This document shows, in pieces, positions 52,779-62,903 of a stretch of DNA of 64,000 nt. Positions within the stretch are counted from its first letter, which is position 1, and every line of letters begins with the position of its first letter. The stretch is taken from assembly GCF_000472785.1 (NCBI RefSeq), contig NZ_AXAL01000016.1:1-64000 (forward strand). Direction: 5' to 3'. The notes beneath the pieces were generated by a model. That model made no database searches. It had not been told where the DNA came from and saw nothing but the letters and a program-made list of their open reading frames with translations. A program made the position numbers and the translations under genes. Source of the stretch: Mesorhizobium loti CJ3sym (GTDB lineage: Bacteria > Pseudomonadota > Alphaproteobacteria > Rhizobiales > Rhizobiaceae).

Positions 52779-53737
52779 GCGATGCTTCCCCGGTAAAGGC
52801 CTATGCCCTTCATCTCGGCGTCATTGCCCTGCTCTTCGTGCTGAGCTTCCTTTTGCCGGAGTATTATCACGGCCTGCTTTCCCGCATCATGGTACTGGCG
52901 GTCTTCGCCATTGGCTACAATATCCTGTTCGGCTATGTCGGCCTACTCAGCCTTGGCCATGCCATGTTCTTCGGTGCGGGGCTCTATGGCGCCGGCCTTG
53001 CCGTCATCCAGCTCGGCTGGGGCGTGCCGCTGGCCTTCGTCAGCGGGATTGCCTGCGGCGCCGTGCTGGCGCTGGTGATCGGTCTCCTGGCACTGCGCAC
53101 CACGGGCGTCGCCTTCATGATCGTCACCATGATGTTCGCGCAGGTGTTTTCGCTGCTGATCCTCTACTTCGCGTCGTGGACCGGGGGCGACCAGGGCATG
53201 GTCGTGCCGCAGCCGGCGCGGGTTCTCACTTTCGGTGCGACATCGCTCGACCTGACCAACCCGACTGTGCGCTACATGAGCGCGCTGGCGTTGTTTTCAG
53301 TCGTTCTGCTGATCACGCTGGCCATTGTCCGTTCCCGATACGGCCGCGTACTGATCGCCATCCGCGAGAATGAGGAGCGGACGAAGATGCTGGGCTACGA
53401 CACCTTCTCCAACAAGCTCATAGCCGTCGTCGTCTCCGGCACCATCTGTGCTGCCTCGGGGGCCGCCTATGCGCTGCTGTTCGGCTATGTCGGATCGAGC
53501 TTCGCTTCGGTGCAATATTCGATCCTGCCGCTGCTGTGGGTCCTGCTCGGGGGTGCCGCCACGACGCTCGGGCCGTTGATCGGCACGGTCTTCATGTATT
53601 ATGTCATCGACATCACCAGCGGCTACACATCGGCCTATCTGCTGATCGTCGGCATCGCGCTCATCCTTTTGGTGCTGTTCTTTCCCAAGGGTGTTCTCGG
53701 CACCATCCGCCAGCGCTGGCTCGGATGGCTGCCATGA
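52775..53737 (+). CDS. HAAT transporter permease, LivM type
   Basis: The 320-residue LivM-type permease has ILFGYVGLLSLGHAMFFGAG, RYGRVLIAIRENEERTKMLG and the IGTVFMYYVIDITSGYTSA stretch near the end. It is translationally coupled on both sides. Together with the LivH-type protein it forms the membrane channel. Confidence 0.92.
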   Translation: MSDASPVKAYALHLGVIALLFVLSFLLPEYYHGLLSRIMVLAVFAIGYNILFGYVGLLSLGHAMFFGAGLYGAGLAVIQLGWGVPLAFVSGIACGAVLALVIGLLALRTTGVAFMIVTMMFAQVFSLLILYFASWTGGDQGMVVPQPARVLTFGATSLDLTNPTVRYMSALALFSVVLLITLAIVRSRYGRVLIAIRENEERTKMLGYDTFSNKLIAVVVSGTICAASGAAYALLFGYVGSSFASVQYSILPLLWVLLGGAATTLGPLIGTVFMYYVIDITSGYTSAYLLIVGIALILLVLFFPKGVLGTIRQRWLGWLP

Positions 53738-54455
53738 TGCCGCTTTTGACCACCAAGGGCCTGTCGCGCAGTTTCGGCGGCCTGCGCGCCGTCGACAATG
53801 TCGACTTCACCTTGATGCCCGGAGAGATCCGCGCCGTTATCGGACCCAACGGGGCGGGGAAGACCACCTTCGTCAGCATGGTCAGCGGCCGCATCCAGCC
53901 CTCTTCGGGCGCGATCGTCTTCGACGGCGCCGACATCACCGGCCTGCCGGCCTATATCAGGGTGCGCCAGGGCATCGCATACACGTTCCAGATCACCAGT
54001 GTCTTCGCCAACCTCAGCGCCTACGACAATGTCGCGCTGCCGGTGCAACGCACGCTGAGCGATGGCCGTTCGAAGGGTGCGGTGCGTGCCGGCGTCATGT
54101 TGGCGCTCGAACGCACTGGCCTAGCCGACCGCGCCCATATGCCGGCCGGGCAATTGTCGTATGGCCACCAGCGCCTGCTGGAGGTGGCGATGGGCCTGGC
54201 GCTGAAGCCACGCCTTTTGATCCTCGACGAGCCGACGCAAGGGCTGGCCGACAGCGAGATCGACAATTTCATCGTTCTGGTGCGTGAGATCGCCACGGAC
54301 GCCACGGTGCTGCTGATCGAACACAACATGCCTGTCGTCATGCAGCTTGCCGACCGCATCACCGTCTTCAACGCCGGCAAGATACTGGCCGAAGGCACGC
54401 CCGAGGCGATCCGCGAGAATGCGTCGGTGCAGGAAGCCTATCTGGGGACCGCCCC

Positions 54456-54459
<4 letters not shown>
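53734..54459 (+). CDS. HAAT transporter ATP-binding protein, LivG type
   Basis: The 241-residue ATPase has Walker A GPNGAGKTT, Q-loop TFQITSVFANLS, a variant signature LSYGHQRLLEVAMGLAL, Walker B LLILDEPTQGLAD and switch IEHNMPVVM. The signature starts LSYG instead of LSGG, which is common in LivG. It begins inside the LivM stop (ATGATG). Confidence 0.92.
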
Positions 54460-55193
<734 letters not shown>

Positions 55194-55196
55194 GGA

Positions 55197-56627
55197 TCAA
55201 CCGAAAAACAGAAAACCCGCGATCAAAAAGGTTGGGATCAGCACCAGCCCGGACCAGAGCATGTAGCCGAAGAAGCCCGGCATCCTGACGCCGCGATGCC
55301 TGGCGATGGCATAGACCATGAAGTTGGGTGCGTTGCCGATATAGGTGTTGGCGCCCATGAACACGGCGCCCGCAGAGATCGCGGCCAGCGTCGAGGCGAA
55401 CTCGGTCATCAGATGATGGGCATCGCCGCCGGCGAGCTCGAAAAAAACAAGATAGGTTGGCGCGTTGTCGAGGAAGGACGACAACGCGCCGGTCAGCCAG
55501 AAATAGGCGAGGTCGTTGGGCTGGCCGGAGGGAGAACTGACAAGGGACACCAGCGGCGCCAAGGCCCCTTCATGGCTTGCCCGGAGTATGGCGATCACCG
55601 GGACGATGCAGATGAAGATGCCGGCGAACAATTTCGCCACCTCCGCGATCGGCCCCCAGGTGAAGCCGTTGGCTTCGCGGTGGCTCTTGTAGGAGAGCGG
55701 GAGCGACAGCAAGGCGAGAGCCAGGATGATGGCGTCGCGCACCAGGTTCTGCAGTTCGACATCGACCCCGAACACGGAAAAACTCACGCCCGGCTTCCAG
55801 ACCGCCGACAGCAGGATCGCGCCGATGACGCCGACGAGCAGCGGAAGGTTGGCCAGGCCCCGCAGGCGAACCGTCGTATCCGGCGTCGGATCCTTGATTT
55901 TCGGCGCGCCGTTTTCGCGTCGGTGCAGGATGATGTCGATGACCAGGAACACCGCCAGCACGACGAGGCCGACGAACAGCGTTTCGCGATAGAGGTTGGC
56001 CGTGGTCCAGAAGAAATCGACGCCGCGCAGGAAACCGACGAACAGCGGCGGGTCGCCGAGCGGCGTCAGCGAACCGCCAATGTTGGAAACCAGGAAGATG
56101 AAGAAGATGACAACATGGGCGTTGAGCGGCCTGTTGTCGTTGGCGCGTAGGACCGGCCGGATCAGGATCATCGAGGCGCCGGTGGTGCCGATGACAGACG
56201 CAAGCAGCGCGCCGGCCAGCAACAGCCCGGCATTGACCAGCGGCGTGCCGTGGATGTTGCCGGCCACCAGGATGCCGCCCGAAATCGTGTAGAGCGCAAA
56301 CAAAAGGATGATGAAGGACATGTATTCGGTGAGCAGCGCATGCAGCACCGCCTCGGTCGCCGAAGGAATACCGAAGGCCAGTGCCAGCGGTACGATCACC
56401 AGCGCAGCCCAGAACGCTGTGATCTTGCCGTAATGATGCTCCCAGATATGGTGGAATAGCAGCGGACCAGTGGCGATCGACAGCAGCAACCCTGCAAAGG
56501 GCAGTACCCACCACAGCGACATGGTGGTGCCGGGCAGATCGTGGTCTTCCGCTGCGAAAGCCATTCCGGGAAAGACGACCGCGAGAGCCGCGATGAGACG
56601 AATTGCGTATGGGAAAAGCCCCCTCAT
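55197..56627 (-). CDS. NhaD/ArsB-type ion:proton antiporter
   Basis: The 476-residue membrane protein has a signal-like first segment (AALAVVFPGMAFAAE) and about 12 helices. The ion transporter family signature NIGGSLTPLGDPPLFVGFLR is present, as are the second half FLDNAPTYLVFFELAG and FMGANTYIGNAPNFMVYA. Such proteins exchange Na+ or carboxylates for protons. In this locus it may balance sodium or move an organic acid. No ribosome site is visible, because a repeat element lies directly upstream of the start. Confidence 0.85.
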   Translation of the reverse strand: MRGLFPYAIRLIAALAVVFPGMAFAAEDHDLPGTTMSLWWVLPFAGLLLSIATGPLLFHHIWEHHYGKITAFWAALVIVPLALAFGIPSATEAVLHALLTEYMSFIILLFALYTISGGILVAGNIHGTPLVNAGLLLAGALLASVIGTTGASMILIRPVLRANDNRPLNAHVVIFFIFLVSNIGGSLTPLGDPPLFVGFLRGVDFFWTTANLYRETLFVGLVVLAVFLVIDIILHRRENGAPKIKDPTPDTTVRLRGLANLPLLVGVIGAILLSAVWKPGVSFSVFGVDVELQNLVRDAIILALALLSLPLSYKSHREANGFTWGPIAEVAKLFAGIFICIVPVIAILRASHEGALAPLVSLVSSPSGQPNDLAYFWLTGALSSFLDNAPTYLVFFELAGGDAHHLMTEFASTLAAISAGAVFMGANTYIGNAPNFMVYAIARHRGVRMPGFFGYMLWSGLVLIPTFLIAGFLFFG

Positions 56628-56635
56628 ACGGCCGC

Positions 56636-56760
56636 TGCGCGGCCACCTTCTCCCCGTGGGGGAGAAGAGCCTGGTGCCAATGCCGGTGATCTCCTCTCCC
56701 CTCGGGGAGAGGTTGGATTGGCCCGAATTGCTCTTCGCAATTTGGTTGGCAATCCGGGTG
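56636..56760. repeat. Rhizobial palindromic repeat upstream of the antiporter gene
   Basis: It contains two perfect hairpins: CTTCTCCCC-GTG-GGGGAGAAG (56647-56667) and CCTCTCCCC-TC-GGGGAGAGG (56693-56712). The unit starts about 10 bases before the antiporter ATG, so it must be transcribed in the leader of that gene and may control its translation. It lies between the antiporter gene and the end of pncA. Confidence 0.6.
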
Positions 56761-56785
56761 AGGGGGTACTTTCCCAAAGGCCTGT

Positions 56786-57400
56786 TCAGTCCGACAACTG
56801 GTCTTCAAGCGTCACGCCGGCGTCGCGCATGCGCTGCAGCATTGTCTCGAGCGAGCCGTTGAGATCGATAGCGCGGCAGGCGTCGAGCCGCACCGTGGTC
56901 TTGAACCCATGGCTGACCGCGTCCAGAGCCGAAAACCCGACACAAAAATCGGTCGCCAGGCCGACCAGGGTCAGCGTGTCGATGCCGCGCTCCTTGAGAT
57001 AGCCGGCGAGGCCGGTGGGCGTCGTGCGGTCGTTCTCGAAGAAGGCCGAATAGCTGTCGATGTCAGGACGAAATCCCTTGCGGATGACGAGTTCGGCCTT
57101 GGTCCAGGCGAGGCCGGAATGGAAATCCGAGCCGAGGCTGCCCTGGATGCAATGGTCCGGCCACAGCGTTTGCTGGCCATAGGGCATCTCGATCGTCGAG
57201 AACGGTTGCGCGCCAGGATGGCTGGAGGCGAAGCTGGAATGGCCGGCAGGGTGCCAGTCCTGTGTCAACACGACATGGTCGGCGTGGCGGATCATATCGT
57301 TGACCAGCGGCACGATCTCGTCGCCGCCGGTCACGGCCAACGCACCGCCGGGGCAAAAATCGTTCTGCAGGTCGATGACAACAAGCGCTTGGTCGGCCAT
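56786..57400 (-). CDS. pncA: Nicotinamidase
   Basis: The 204-residue isochorismatase-fold amidase has catalytic Asp10 (VVIDLQNDF), metal ligands in TQDWHPAGHSSFAS and the nucleophile Cys in GLATDFCVGFSA. It converts nicotinamide to nicotinate and ammonia. The product feeds PncB for NAD salvage or could be degraded by the divergent operon. An AAGGAGG ribosome site precedes the start. Confidence 0.94.
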   Translation of the reverse strand: MADQALVVIDLQNDFCPGGALAVTGGDEIVPLVNDMIRHADHVVLTQDWHPAGHSSFASSHPGAQPFSTIEMPYGQQTLWPDHCIQGSLGSDFHSGLAWTKAELVIRKGFRPDIDSYSAFFENDRTTPTGLAGYLKERGIDTLTLVGLATDFCVGFSALDAVSHGFKTTVRLDACRAIDLNGSLETMLQRMRDAGVTLEDQLSD

Positions 57401-57563
57401 TTGGCCTCCTTCTTCTCTGTGTGGGCTCGGGCTACAGTAGAAAGATGCCGCTAACGCGACCGGAGGCAGAAACTTGACCAGATGGCCGGCCGCGTCAACC
57501 TCCGAAGACGTAACAATCGCGTTGCGGGCATCCGGGCAAAGGATGATGGTCCAAACTCTGGCT

Positions 57564-57603
57564 TTGACAATTTCCACCGGCTTGATATCATTTGCATACG
57601 AAT
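57564..57603 (+). promoter_or_regulatory. Promoter and operator candidate of the hydroxylase operon
   Basis: TTGACA (57564-57569), a 16-base spacer and TATCAT (57586-57591) form a good vegetative promoter about 100 bases before the FAD-subunit gene. The imperfect palindrome ATTTGCATACGAAT (57590-57603) overlaps the expected transcription start. This looks like a repressor site of the GntR type. The remaining 57401-57694 shows nothing else I can name. Confidence 0.6.
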
Positions 57604-57694
57604 GAGTTTCCGATTTCAAACCGGCAAGACAATCCCGGGGTAAACGCCCTGGGTGGGCCAATTTCGGGGAAGGCCCTATCTGGGAAGGCAAAGC

Positions 57695-58552
57695 GTGATC
57701 CGTTACGCGAAACCCACCACGGTCGACGAAGCGCTCGCGCTGCTTGGCGAGGGCGCGTGGCGTATCCTCGCCGGCGGCACCGATTTCTATCCGGCGCAGG
57801 GCACCAAGCCTTTCCGAGACAATGTCCTCGACATCAATGGCCTCGCGGCGCTGCGCGGCATCGCCGAGACGGATGACCATTTTGTCATCGGCGCGCGCAC
57901 GACATGGACCGATGTTATCCGCCACCCGTTGCCGCCGGCCTTCGATGCGCTGAAACAGGCGGCACGAGAGGTCGGCTCGCCGCAGATCCAGAATGTTGCT
58001 TCCGTTGCCGGCAATCTCTGCAACGCCTCGCCGGCCGCTGATGGCGTGCCGGGCCTGCTCGTGCTTGATGCCGATGTCGAACTGCGTTCGGTGACTGCAA
58101 CCCGTCATCTGCTCGTATCGGATTTCATTCTCGGCAACCGCCGGACGGCCCTGCAGCCGGGCGAAATGGTAACGGCCATCCGCGTGCCGAAACCCAGCGG
58201 CACGTCGGCTTTCGTAAAGCTCGGCGCGCGGCGCTATCTCGTTATTTCCATTGCCATGGTGGCGGCGCGTCTGCTCGTGGAGAACGGTGTTGTCGCGGAC
58301 GCTGCCGTTGCCGTTGGTTCGTGCTCGGCTGTTGCCAAACGACTCGCCGGTGTCGAGACAGCGCTTCGCGGATTGCCGGTCGATGATAGGCTCGCGGCTG
58401 CGGCCCAGTCCGCGCCGATGTCCGAGCTGTCGCCGATCGCCGATGTCCGAGGCAGTGCCGAGTATAGGCTCGATGCCGTGCGCGAGATCGTTGCCCGCGT
58501 CGTGTTGCAGGCTTCCGGACAGACAAGTGATCACGGAATGGTGGCGGCATGA
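57695..58552 (+). CDS. Xanthine dehydrogenase-family FAD-binding subunit
   Basis: The 285-residue medium subunit of the molybdenum hydroxylase family has the FAD loop ILAGGTDFYPAQG, then QIQNVASVAGNLCNASPAAD and a C-terminal CO-dehydrogenase flavoprotein domain (VRGSAEYRLDAVREIVARVV). It passes electrons from the Fe-S clusters to NAD or another acceptor. The GTG start follows GGGAAGG; the alternative GTG 42 bases upstream has no ribosome site. Its stop overlaps the next gene by four bases. Confidence 0.88.
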   Translation: MIRYAKPTTVDEALALLGEGAWRILAGGTDFYPAQGTKPFRDNVLDINGLAALRGIAETDDHFVIGARTTWTDVIRHPLPPAFDALKQAAREVGSPQIQNVASVAGNLCNASPAADGVPGLLVLDADVELRSVTATRHLLVSDFILGNRRTALQPGEMVTAIRVPKPSGTSAFVKLGARRYLVISIAMVAARLLVENGVVADAAVAVGSCSAVAKRLAGVETALRGLPVDDRLAAAAQSAPMSELSPIADVRGSAEYRLDAVREIVARVVLQASGQTSDHGMVAA

Positions 58553-61365
58553 ACCGGGTCAGGCCTGAAGTCGGTGAAACCCTGCCCGATCTTGGCGCCG
58601 TTCAGCGCGGTATCGGCCTTGAGCGCGCCGACATCGCTTTCGAGGTCAATGGCGATGCCGTTTCCGTCAATGTGCCGCCACTGCGCCGGCTGTCTTTGGT
58701 GCTGCGCGATGAGTTGCGGCTGACCGGCACCAAGGTCGGCTGCGACGCCGGCGATTGCGGCGCCTGCACCGTGCTGGTCGATGGCGATCCCGTCTGCGCC
58801 TGCCTGATGCCCGCGGCTTCCGTATCCGGGGCGACGGTGACAACTGTCGAAGGCCTTTCCAACGGCAGGCTGTCGGCCCTGCAGGCGTCTTTCCTGGCCC
58901 ACGGCGCGGCGCAATGCGGCATCTGCACGCCAGCGCTGCTGGTCGCGGCGACTGCGCTGCTGGACAAGAAACCGAGCCCGACCGAGATCGAGGTGCAGGA
59001 TGCGCTGAGCGGCATTCTCTGCCGCTGCACCGGCTACCGGAAGATCATCGCGGCGGTGATCGAGGCTTCTCAGCAGGCAGCAAGTCTGGATTTCTGCCTG
59101 CCTCAGTCCGGCCACGCCGTCGGCGCGTCACCTGTCAGGCTCGATGGCATGCCGAAGGTGACCGGCGGCGAAAAATTCGGCGGTGATTCCTTCCCCGCCG
59201 ATGCCTTGTCCGTGCTGGTGGTCCGCTCGCCGCACTATCATGCCAGCTTTGCCTTCGGCGACCTCGATGACTGGGCAAAAGCCCATCCCGGCATCGCCGG
59301 CGTCTTCACGGCGGCCGATATTCCGGGAAAGAACTGTTTCGGCGTCATTGGCCCATTCGCCGACCAGCCGGCGCTGGCGGAAGGGTTTGCGCGGCTTCGC
59401 GGCGAGGCGGTGGCGCTGGTCGCCGGCGAGCGCGAGGCCATCCTCGATCTCGATCTGTCGGATTTCCCGATCCGCTGGACCGAGTTGCCGCATTTTCTCC
59501 AGCCTGCCGAAGCGCAGGCTGCCGACGCCGCTTTGATCCATGAGAACCGCCCGGCCAATTTGTTGACCAAGGGTTTTGTCGAGCGCGGTGATCCCGAAGC
59601 AGCGCTTGCCAATGCAGCCGTGACCGTGTCCGGCGCGATCGACACATCCTATGTCGAGCACGCCTATATCGAACCGGAAGCCGGCTATGCCTATCTCGAT
59701 GGAGATACGCTCGTCGTCGTCGCCTGCACGCAAGCGCCCTATATGGACCGCGACGAGACGGCGAAAGTGCTCGGCCTTGCGGTCGACAAGGTGCGCATCG
59801 TGCCGACTGCGACCGGCGGCGGTTTTGGCTCAAAACTCGACGTTTCGCTGCAGCCGCTGATCGGCCTTGTGGCGCTGAAGACCGGGCGTCCGGCGGCACT
59901 TGCCTACACCCGCAACGAATCGATGATGTCGACCACCAAGCGCCATCCCTCGGAGATGAAAGCGACCATCGGGGCGGATGCCGACGGCCTCGTCACCGGC
60001 ATGGTCTTTGCCGGCGATTTCAACACCGGTGCCTATGCCAGCTGGGGACCGACCGTTGCCAACCGCGTGCCGGTGCATGCCTCCGGCCCCTATGCGACGC
60101 CGAATTATCGTGCCGAAGGCCGCGCCATCCACACGCATGGTCCGATCTCCGGTGCCTTCCGTGGTTTCGGCGTGCCGCAGGCCACGATCATGCAGGAGAC
60201 GCTGTATGACGAGCTGGCCGGCAAGCTTGGCATGGACAGACTCGATTTTCGCCTGAAGAACTGTCTTCGGAACGGCTCCGAAACGGTTACCGGACAGAGA
60301 CTGGAGTCCGGTGTCGGTATCTTCGAATGCCTCGACTCCCTGCGGTCGCATTGGGCCCGCGCAACAGCCGGCGCCGATATATTCAATACATCTAATGTAA
60401 ACAAAAAGCGCGGCGTCGGCGTCGCGTCCTGCTGGTATGGCTGCGGCAACACCTCGCTGCCCAATCCGTCGACCATCCGGGTCGGCATCTCGCCGTCGGG
60501 CGAGGTCATCCTGCACCAGGGCGCCGTCGATATAGGCCAGGGCTCCAACACCGTCATCACCCAGATCTGCGCCGACGCGCTTGGCCTGCCGCTGGAAAGA
60601 TTCCGGCTGAAGAGTGCCGACACGGCGATCAGTCCCGATGCCGGCAAGACGTCGGCGTCGCGCCAGACTTTTGTCACCGGCAAGGCGGCAGAGAAGTCCG
60701 GCCGCGCCTTGCGCGAAAAGATCCTGCGTTTCGCCAATGTCTCGGAAAGGGCTTCCCTGCAACTGGATGGCTCGGCAATCGTCATCCGCGAGGGCGAGGC
60801 TACCCGCCGTATCGATCTCGCCGCGCTCGATGTGGATGCGGACGGCTTCGTCTTCCGCGCCGAGGAAACTTACGATCCGCCGACGCTGCCGCTCGATGCC
60901 AAGGGCCAGGGCAAGCCCTATGCCGTCTACGGCTACGGCGCGCAGATCGCCGAGCTGGAGGTCGATCTCAAGCTTGGCACGGTGAAGCTGCTGAAAATCA
61001 CCGCCGCGCACGATGTCGGCAAGGCGATCAACCCGCTGCTGGTCGAAGGCCAGATCGAGGGCGGCATCGCGCAAGGCATCGGCATGGCGCTGATGGAGGA
61101 ATACATTCCCGGTCGCACCGAGAATCTGCACGACTATCTGATCCCGACCATCGGCGACGTGCCGCCGATCGAGACCATCCTGATCGAGGTGCCCGACCCC
61201 GAAGGCCCGTTCGGCGCCAAGGGCCTGGGCGAGCATGTGCTGATCCCGACCGCGCCGGCGATCCTCAACGCCATCCGCCACGCCACCGGCGTGCTCATCA
61301 CCAAGGTTCCGGCGACGCCGACACGCATTAGCGCCGCGATCCGCGAGAAGGAGGCACGCGCATGA
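58549..61365 (+). CDS. Fused 2Fe-2S and molybdopterin hydroxylase subunit
   Basis: The 938-residue protein joins the small and large subunits of the xanthine dehydrogenase family. Residues 28-170 hold two 2Fe-2S clusters (Cys65, 70, 73 and 85; Cys123, 126, 158 and 160). Residues 190-930 are the molybdopterin domain with GGGFGSKLDVSLQPL, SGAFRGFGVPQATIM and the active-site Glu895 in GPFGAKGLGEHV. These enzymes insert oxygen from water into an N-heterocycle or an aldehyde. The absence of an FAD domain inside agrees with the separate flavoprotein upstream. The Cys ligands look complete. Confidence 0.88.
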   Translation: MNRVRPEVGETLPDLGAVQRGIGLERADIAFEVNGDAVSVNVPPLRRLSLVLRDELRLTGTKVGCDAGDCGACTVLVDGDPVCACLMPAASVSGATVTTVEGLSNGRLSALQASFLAHGAAQCGICTPALLVAATALLDKKPSPTEIEVQDALSGILCRCTGYRKIIAAVIEASQQAASLDFCLPQSGHAVGASPVRLDGMPKVTGGEKFGGDSFPADALSVLVVRSPHYHASFAFGDLDDWAKAHPGIAGVFTAADIPGKNCFGVIGPFADQPALAEGFARLRGEAVALVAGEREAILDLDLSDFPIRWTELPHFLQPAEAQAADAALIHENRPANLLTKGFVERGDPEAALANAAVTVSGAIDTSYVEHAYIEPEAGYAYLDGDTLVVVACTQAPYMDRDETAKVLGLAVDKVRIVPTATGGGFGSKLDVSLQPLIGLVALKTGRPAALAYTRNESMMSTTKRHPSEMKATIGADADGLVTGMVFAGDFNTGAYASWGPTVANRVPVHASGPYATPNYRAEGRAIHTHGPISGAFRGFGVPQATIMQETLYDELAGKLGMDRLDFRLKNCLRNGSETVTGQRLESGVGIFECLDSLRSHWARATAGADIFNTSNVNKKRGVGVASCWYGCGNTSLPNPSTIRVGISPSGEVILHQGAVDIGQGSNTVITQICADALGLPLERFRLKSADTAISPDAGKTSASRQTFVTGKAAEKSGRALREKILRFANVSERASLQLDGSAIVIREGEATRRIDLAALDVDADGFVFRAEETYDPPTLPLDAKGQGKPYAVYGYGAQIAELEVDLKLGTVKLLKITAAHDVGKAINPLLVEGQIEGGIAQGIGMALMEEYIPGRTENLHDYLIPTIGDVPPIETILIEVPDPEGPFGAKGLGEHVLIPTAPAILNAIRHATGVLITKVPATPTRISAAIREKEARA

Positions 61366-62903
61366 GCGAGCTTGCCGAACGTTTTGAGACCCATGACCCC
61401 GGCGAGAAGCTGGTGGCGGAGAAGATCCGCTGCGATGCCTGCCCGGTGATGTGCTACATCGCCGATGGCCGCACCGGCGCCTGTGACCGCTACGGCAATA
61501 CCGGCGGAAGGATCGTGCGCATGGATCCGCTGACCATTCTCGACCATGCGGCCGAGACCGGCGCTGCCATGGTGCCCTTTGTCGCAGAGGGCGAGGCTTG
61601 GGACGGCGAACTGGTCAACACCGGGCGCCGCTTCGTCACGGCGATAGGCGCGGGCACCACCTATCCCGACTACAAGCCGGCCCCCTTCATCGTCAGCCAG
61701 GAGGTCGAGGGCGTCGATCTCGTCACCGTGGTCACCGAAGGCATCTTTTCGTATTGCGGCGTCAAGGTGAAGATCGACACCGACCGCCACCTCGGACCCG
61801 AAACGGCAATCGTTCGCTCGCAGGGCGAAGCGGTCGGCCATGTCACGACGGGCGAATATGGCTCGCAGATGCTGTCGCTGGGCGGTGTGCATCATCTGAC
61901 CGGCGGCTCCAAGTCGGAAGGCCGCGCGACTTGCGACGCGCTGCTCAATTTGTGCAACCGCAAGCCCGTGGAGCTCGCCATCGACGGTGGCGCCACCATC
62001 ATCGTCGAAGCCGGCAAACCACCCGTCATCGACGGCAAGCAGGAACAGCGCATGCGCGTCGGCTGCGGTTCGGCCACCATCGGTATGTTCGCCACGCAAT
62101 GGCGCGGGCTGGTCGACGAGGTCGTAGTGGTCGACGACCACATCACCGGCGTCGTCTCCGAGCATCAGGCTGGCAAGGTGCTGGGCTGGCAGGATACCGG
62201 GATAAAAATCATCGGCCGCCGTTCAACGCCGGGCCGCTATTTCAAGGTCTCCGAGCCCGGTCTCGGCTGGGGCGGCACCTCGATTTCCGATCCGCTGTCG
62301 ATCCTCGGCGAATGGAACGCCAAGAAAGGCGCCCGCCCCGGCCTGTCGCTGCTGATGGTCTCGACCACCGGCGAGCAGTTCGCCTACTACGAACTCGATG
62401 ACGATCTGAAGCCGGTGGAAAAACCGTTTCCGGAGCGGTTGCGGAAGTCGGTCAACCTGATCGAGGACAATTGCGAGCCGGCCTTGTGCACCGTGCTGTT
62501 CATCGGCGGCGCCGGTGGTTCGCTGCGCGCCGGTGTCACTGAAAACCCGGTCAATCTCACCCGTTCGGTGCAAGGCCTGAAGACCTATGTCACGGTCGGC
62601 GGCGCGCCGGTCTATGTCTGGCCGGGCGGCGGCATCACGCTGATGGTCGATGTGACGCGGGTGCCGGAAGGCGCCTTCGGCTATGTGCCGACGCCGGCGC
62701 TGGTGGCACCAATCGAGTTCACCTTGCGCCGCGACGATTACATCAGGCTCGGCGGCTACGAGGCCGAAATCCGCAGCGTCGAGGATATCGTCGCCAGGGG
62801 CGGCGAATACCTCAACCCTCGCCAGGGCACCGGCGCGCCGACCAGTAACCCCTGGCCGCCGCTGGCACAGTTGCGGCGCGCCGCGTCGAACGGGACCGGA
62901 TGA
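61362..62903 (+). CDS. 6-hydroxynicotinate reductase-like iron-sulfur protein
   Basis: The 513-residue protein has an N-terminal Fe-S motif Cys24-x2-Cys27-x3-Cys31-x9-Cys41 (RCDACPVMCYIADGRTGACD). It then shows GEYGSQMLSLGGVHHLTGGS, GCGSATIGMF and NPVNLTRSVQGLKTYVTVGG. This corresponds to proteins annotated as 6-hydroxynicotinate reductase, after the Eubacterium barkeri enzyme of nicotinate fermentation. It presumably reduces the hydroxylated ring made by the molybdenum enzyme. It starts in a four-base overlap with that gene and ends in another with UPF0280. Confidence 0.8.
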   Translation: MSELAERFETHDPGEKLVAEKIRCDACPVMCYIADGRTGACDRYGNTGGRIVRMDPLTILDHAAETGAAMVPFVAEGEAWDGELVNTGRRFVTAIGAGTTYPDYKPAPFIVSQEVEGVDLVTVVTEGIFSYCGVKVKIDTDRHLGPETAIVRSQGEAVGHVTTGEYGSQMLSLGGVHHLTGGSKSEGRATCDALLNLCNRKPVELAIDGGATIIVEAGKPPVIDGKQEQRMRVGCGSATIGMFATQWRGLVDEVVVVDDHITGVVSEHQAGKVLGWQDTGIKIIGRRSTPGRYFKVSEPGLGWGGTSISDPLSILGEWNAKKGARPGLSLLMVSTTGEQFAYYELDDDLKPVEKPFPERLRKSVNLIEDNCEPALCTVLFIGGAGGSLRAGVTENPVNLTRSVQGLKTYVTVGGAPVYVWPGGGITLMVDVTRVPEGAFGYVPTPALVAPIEFTLRRDDYIRLGGYEAEIRSVEDIVARGGEYLNPRQGTGAPTSNPWPPLAQLRRAASNGTG

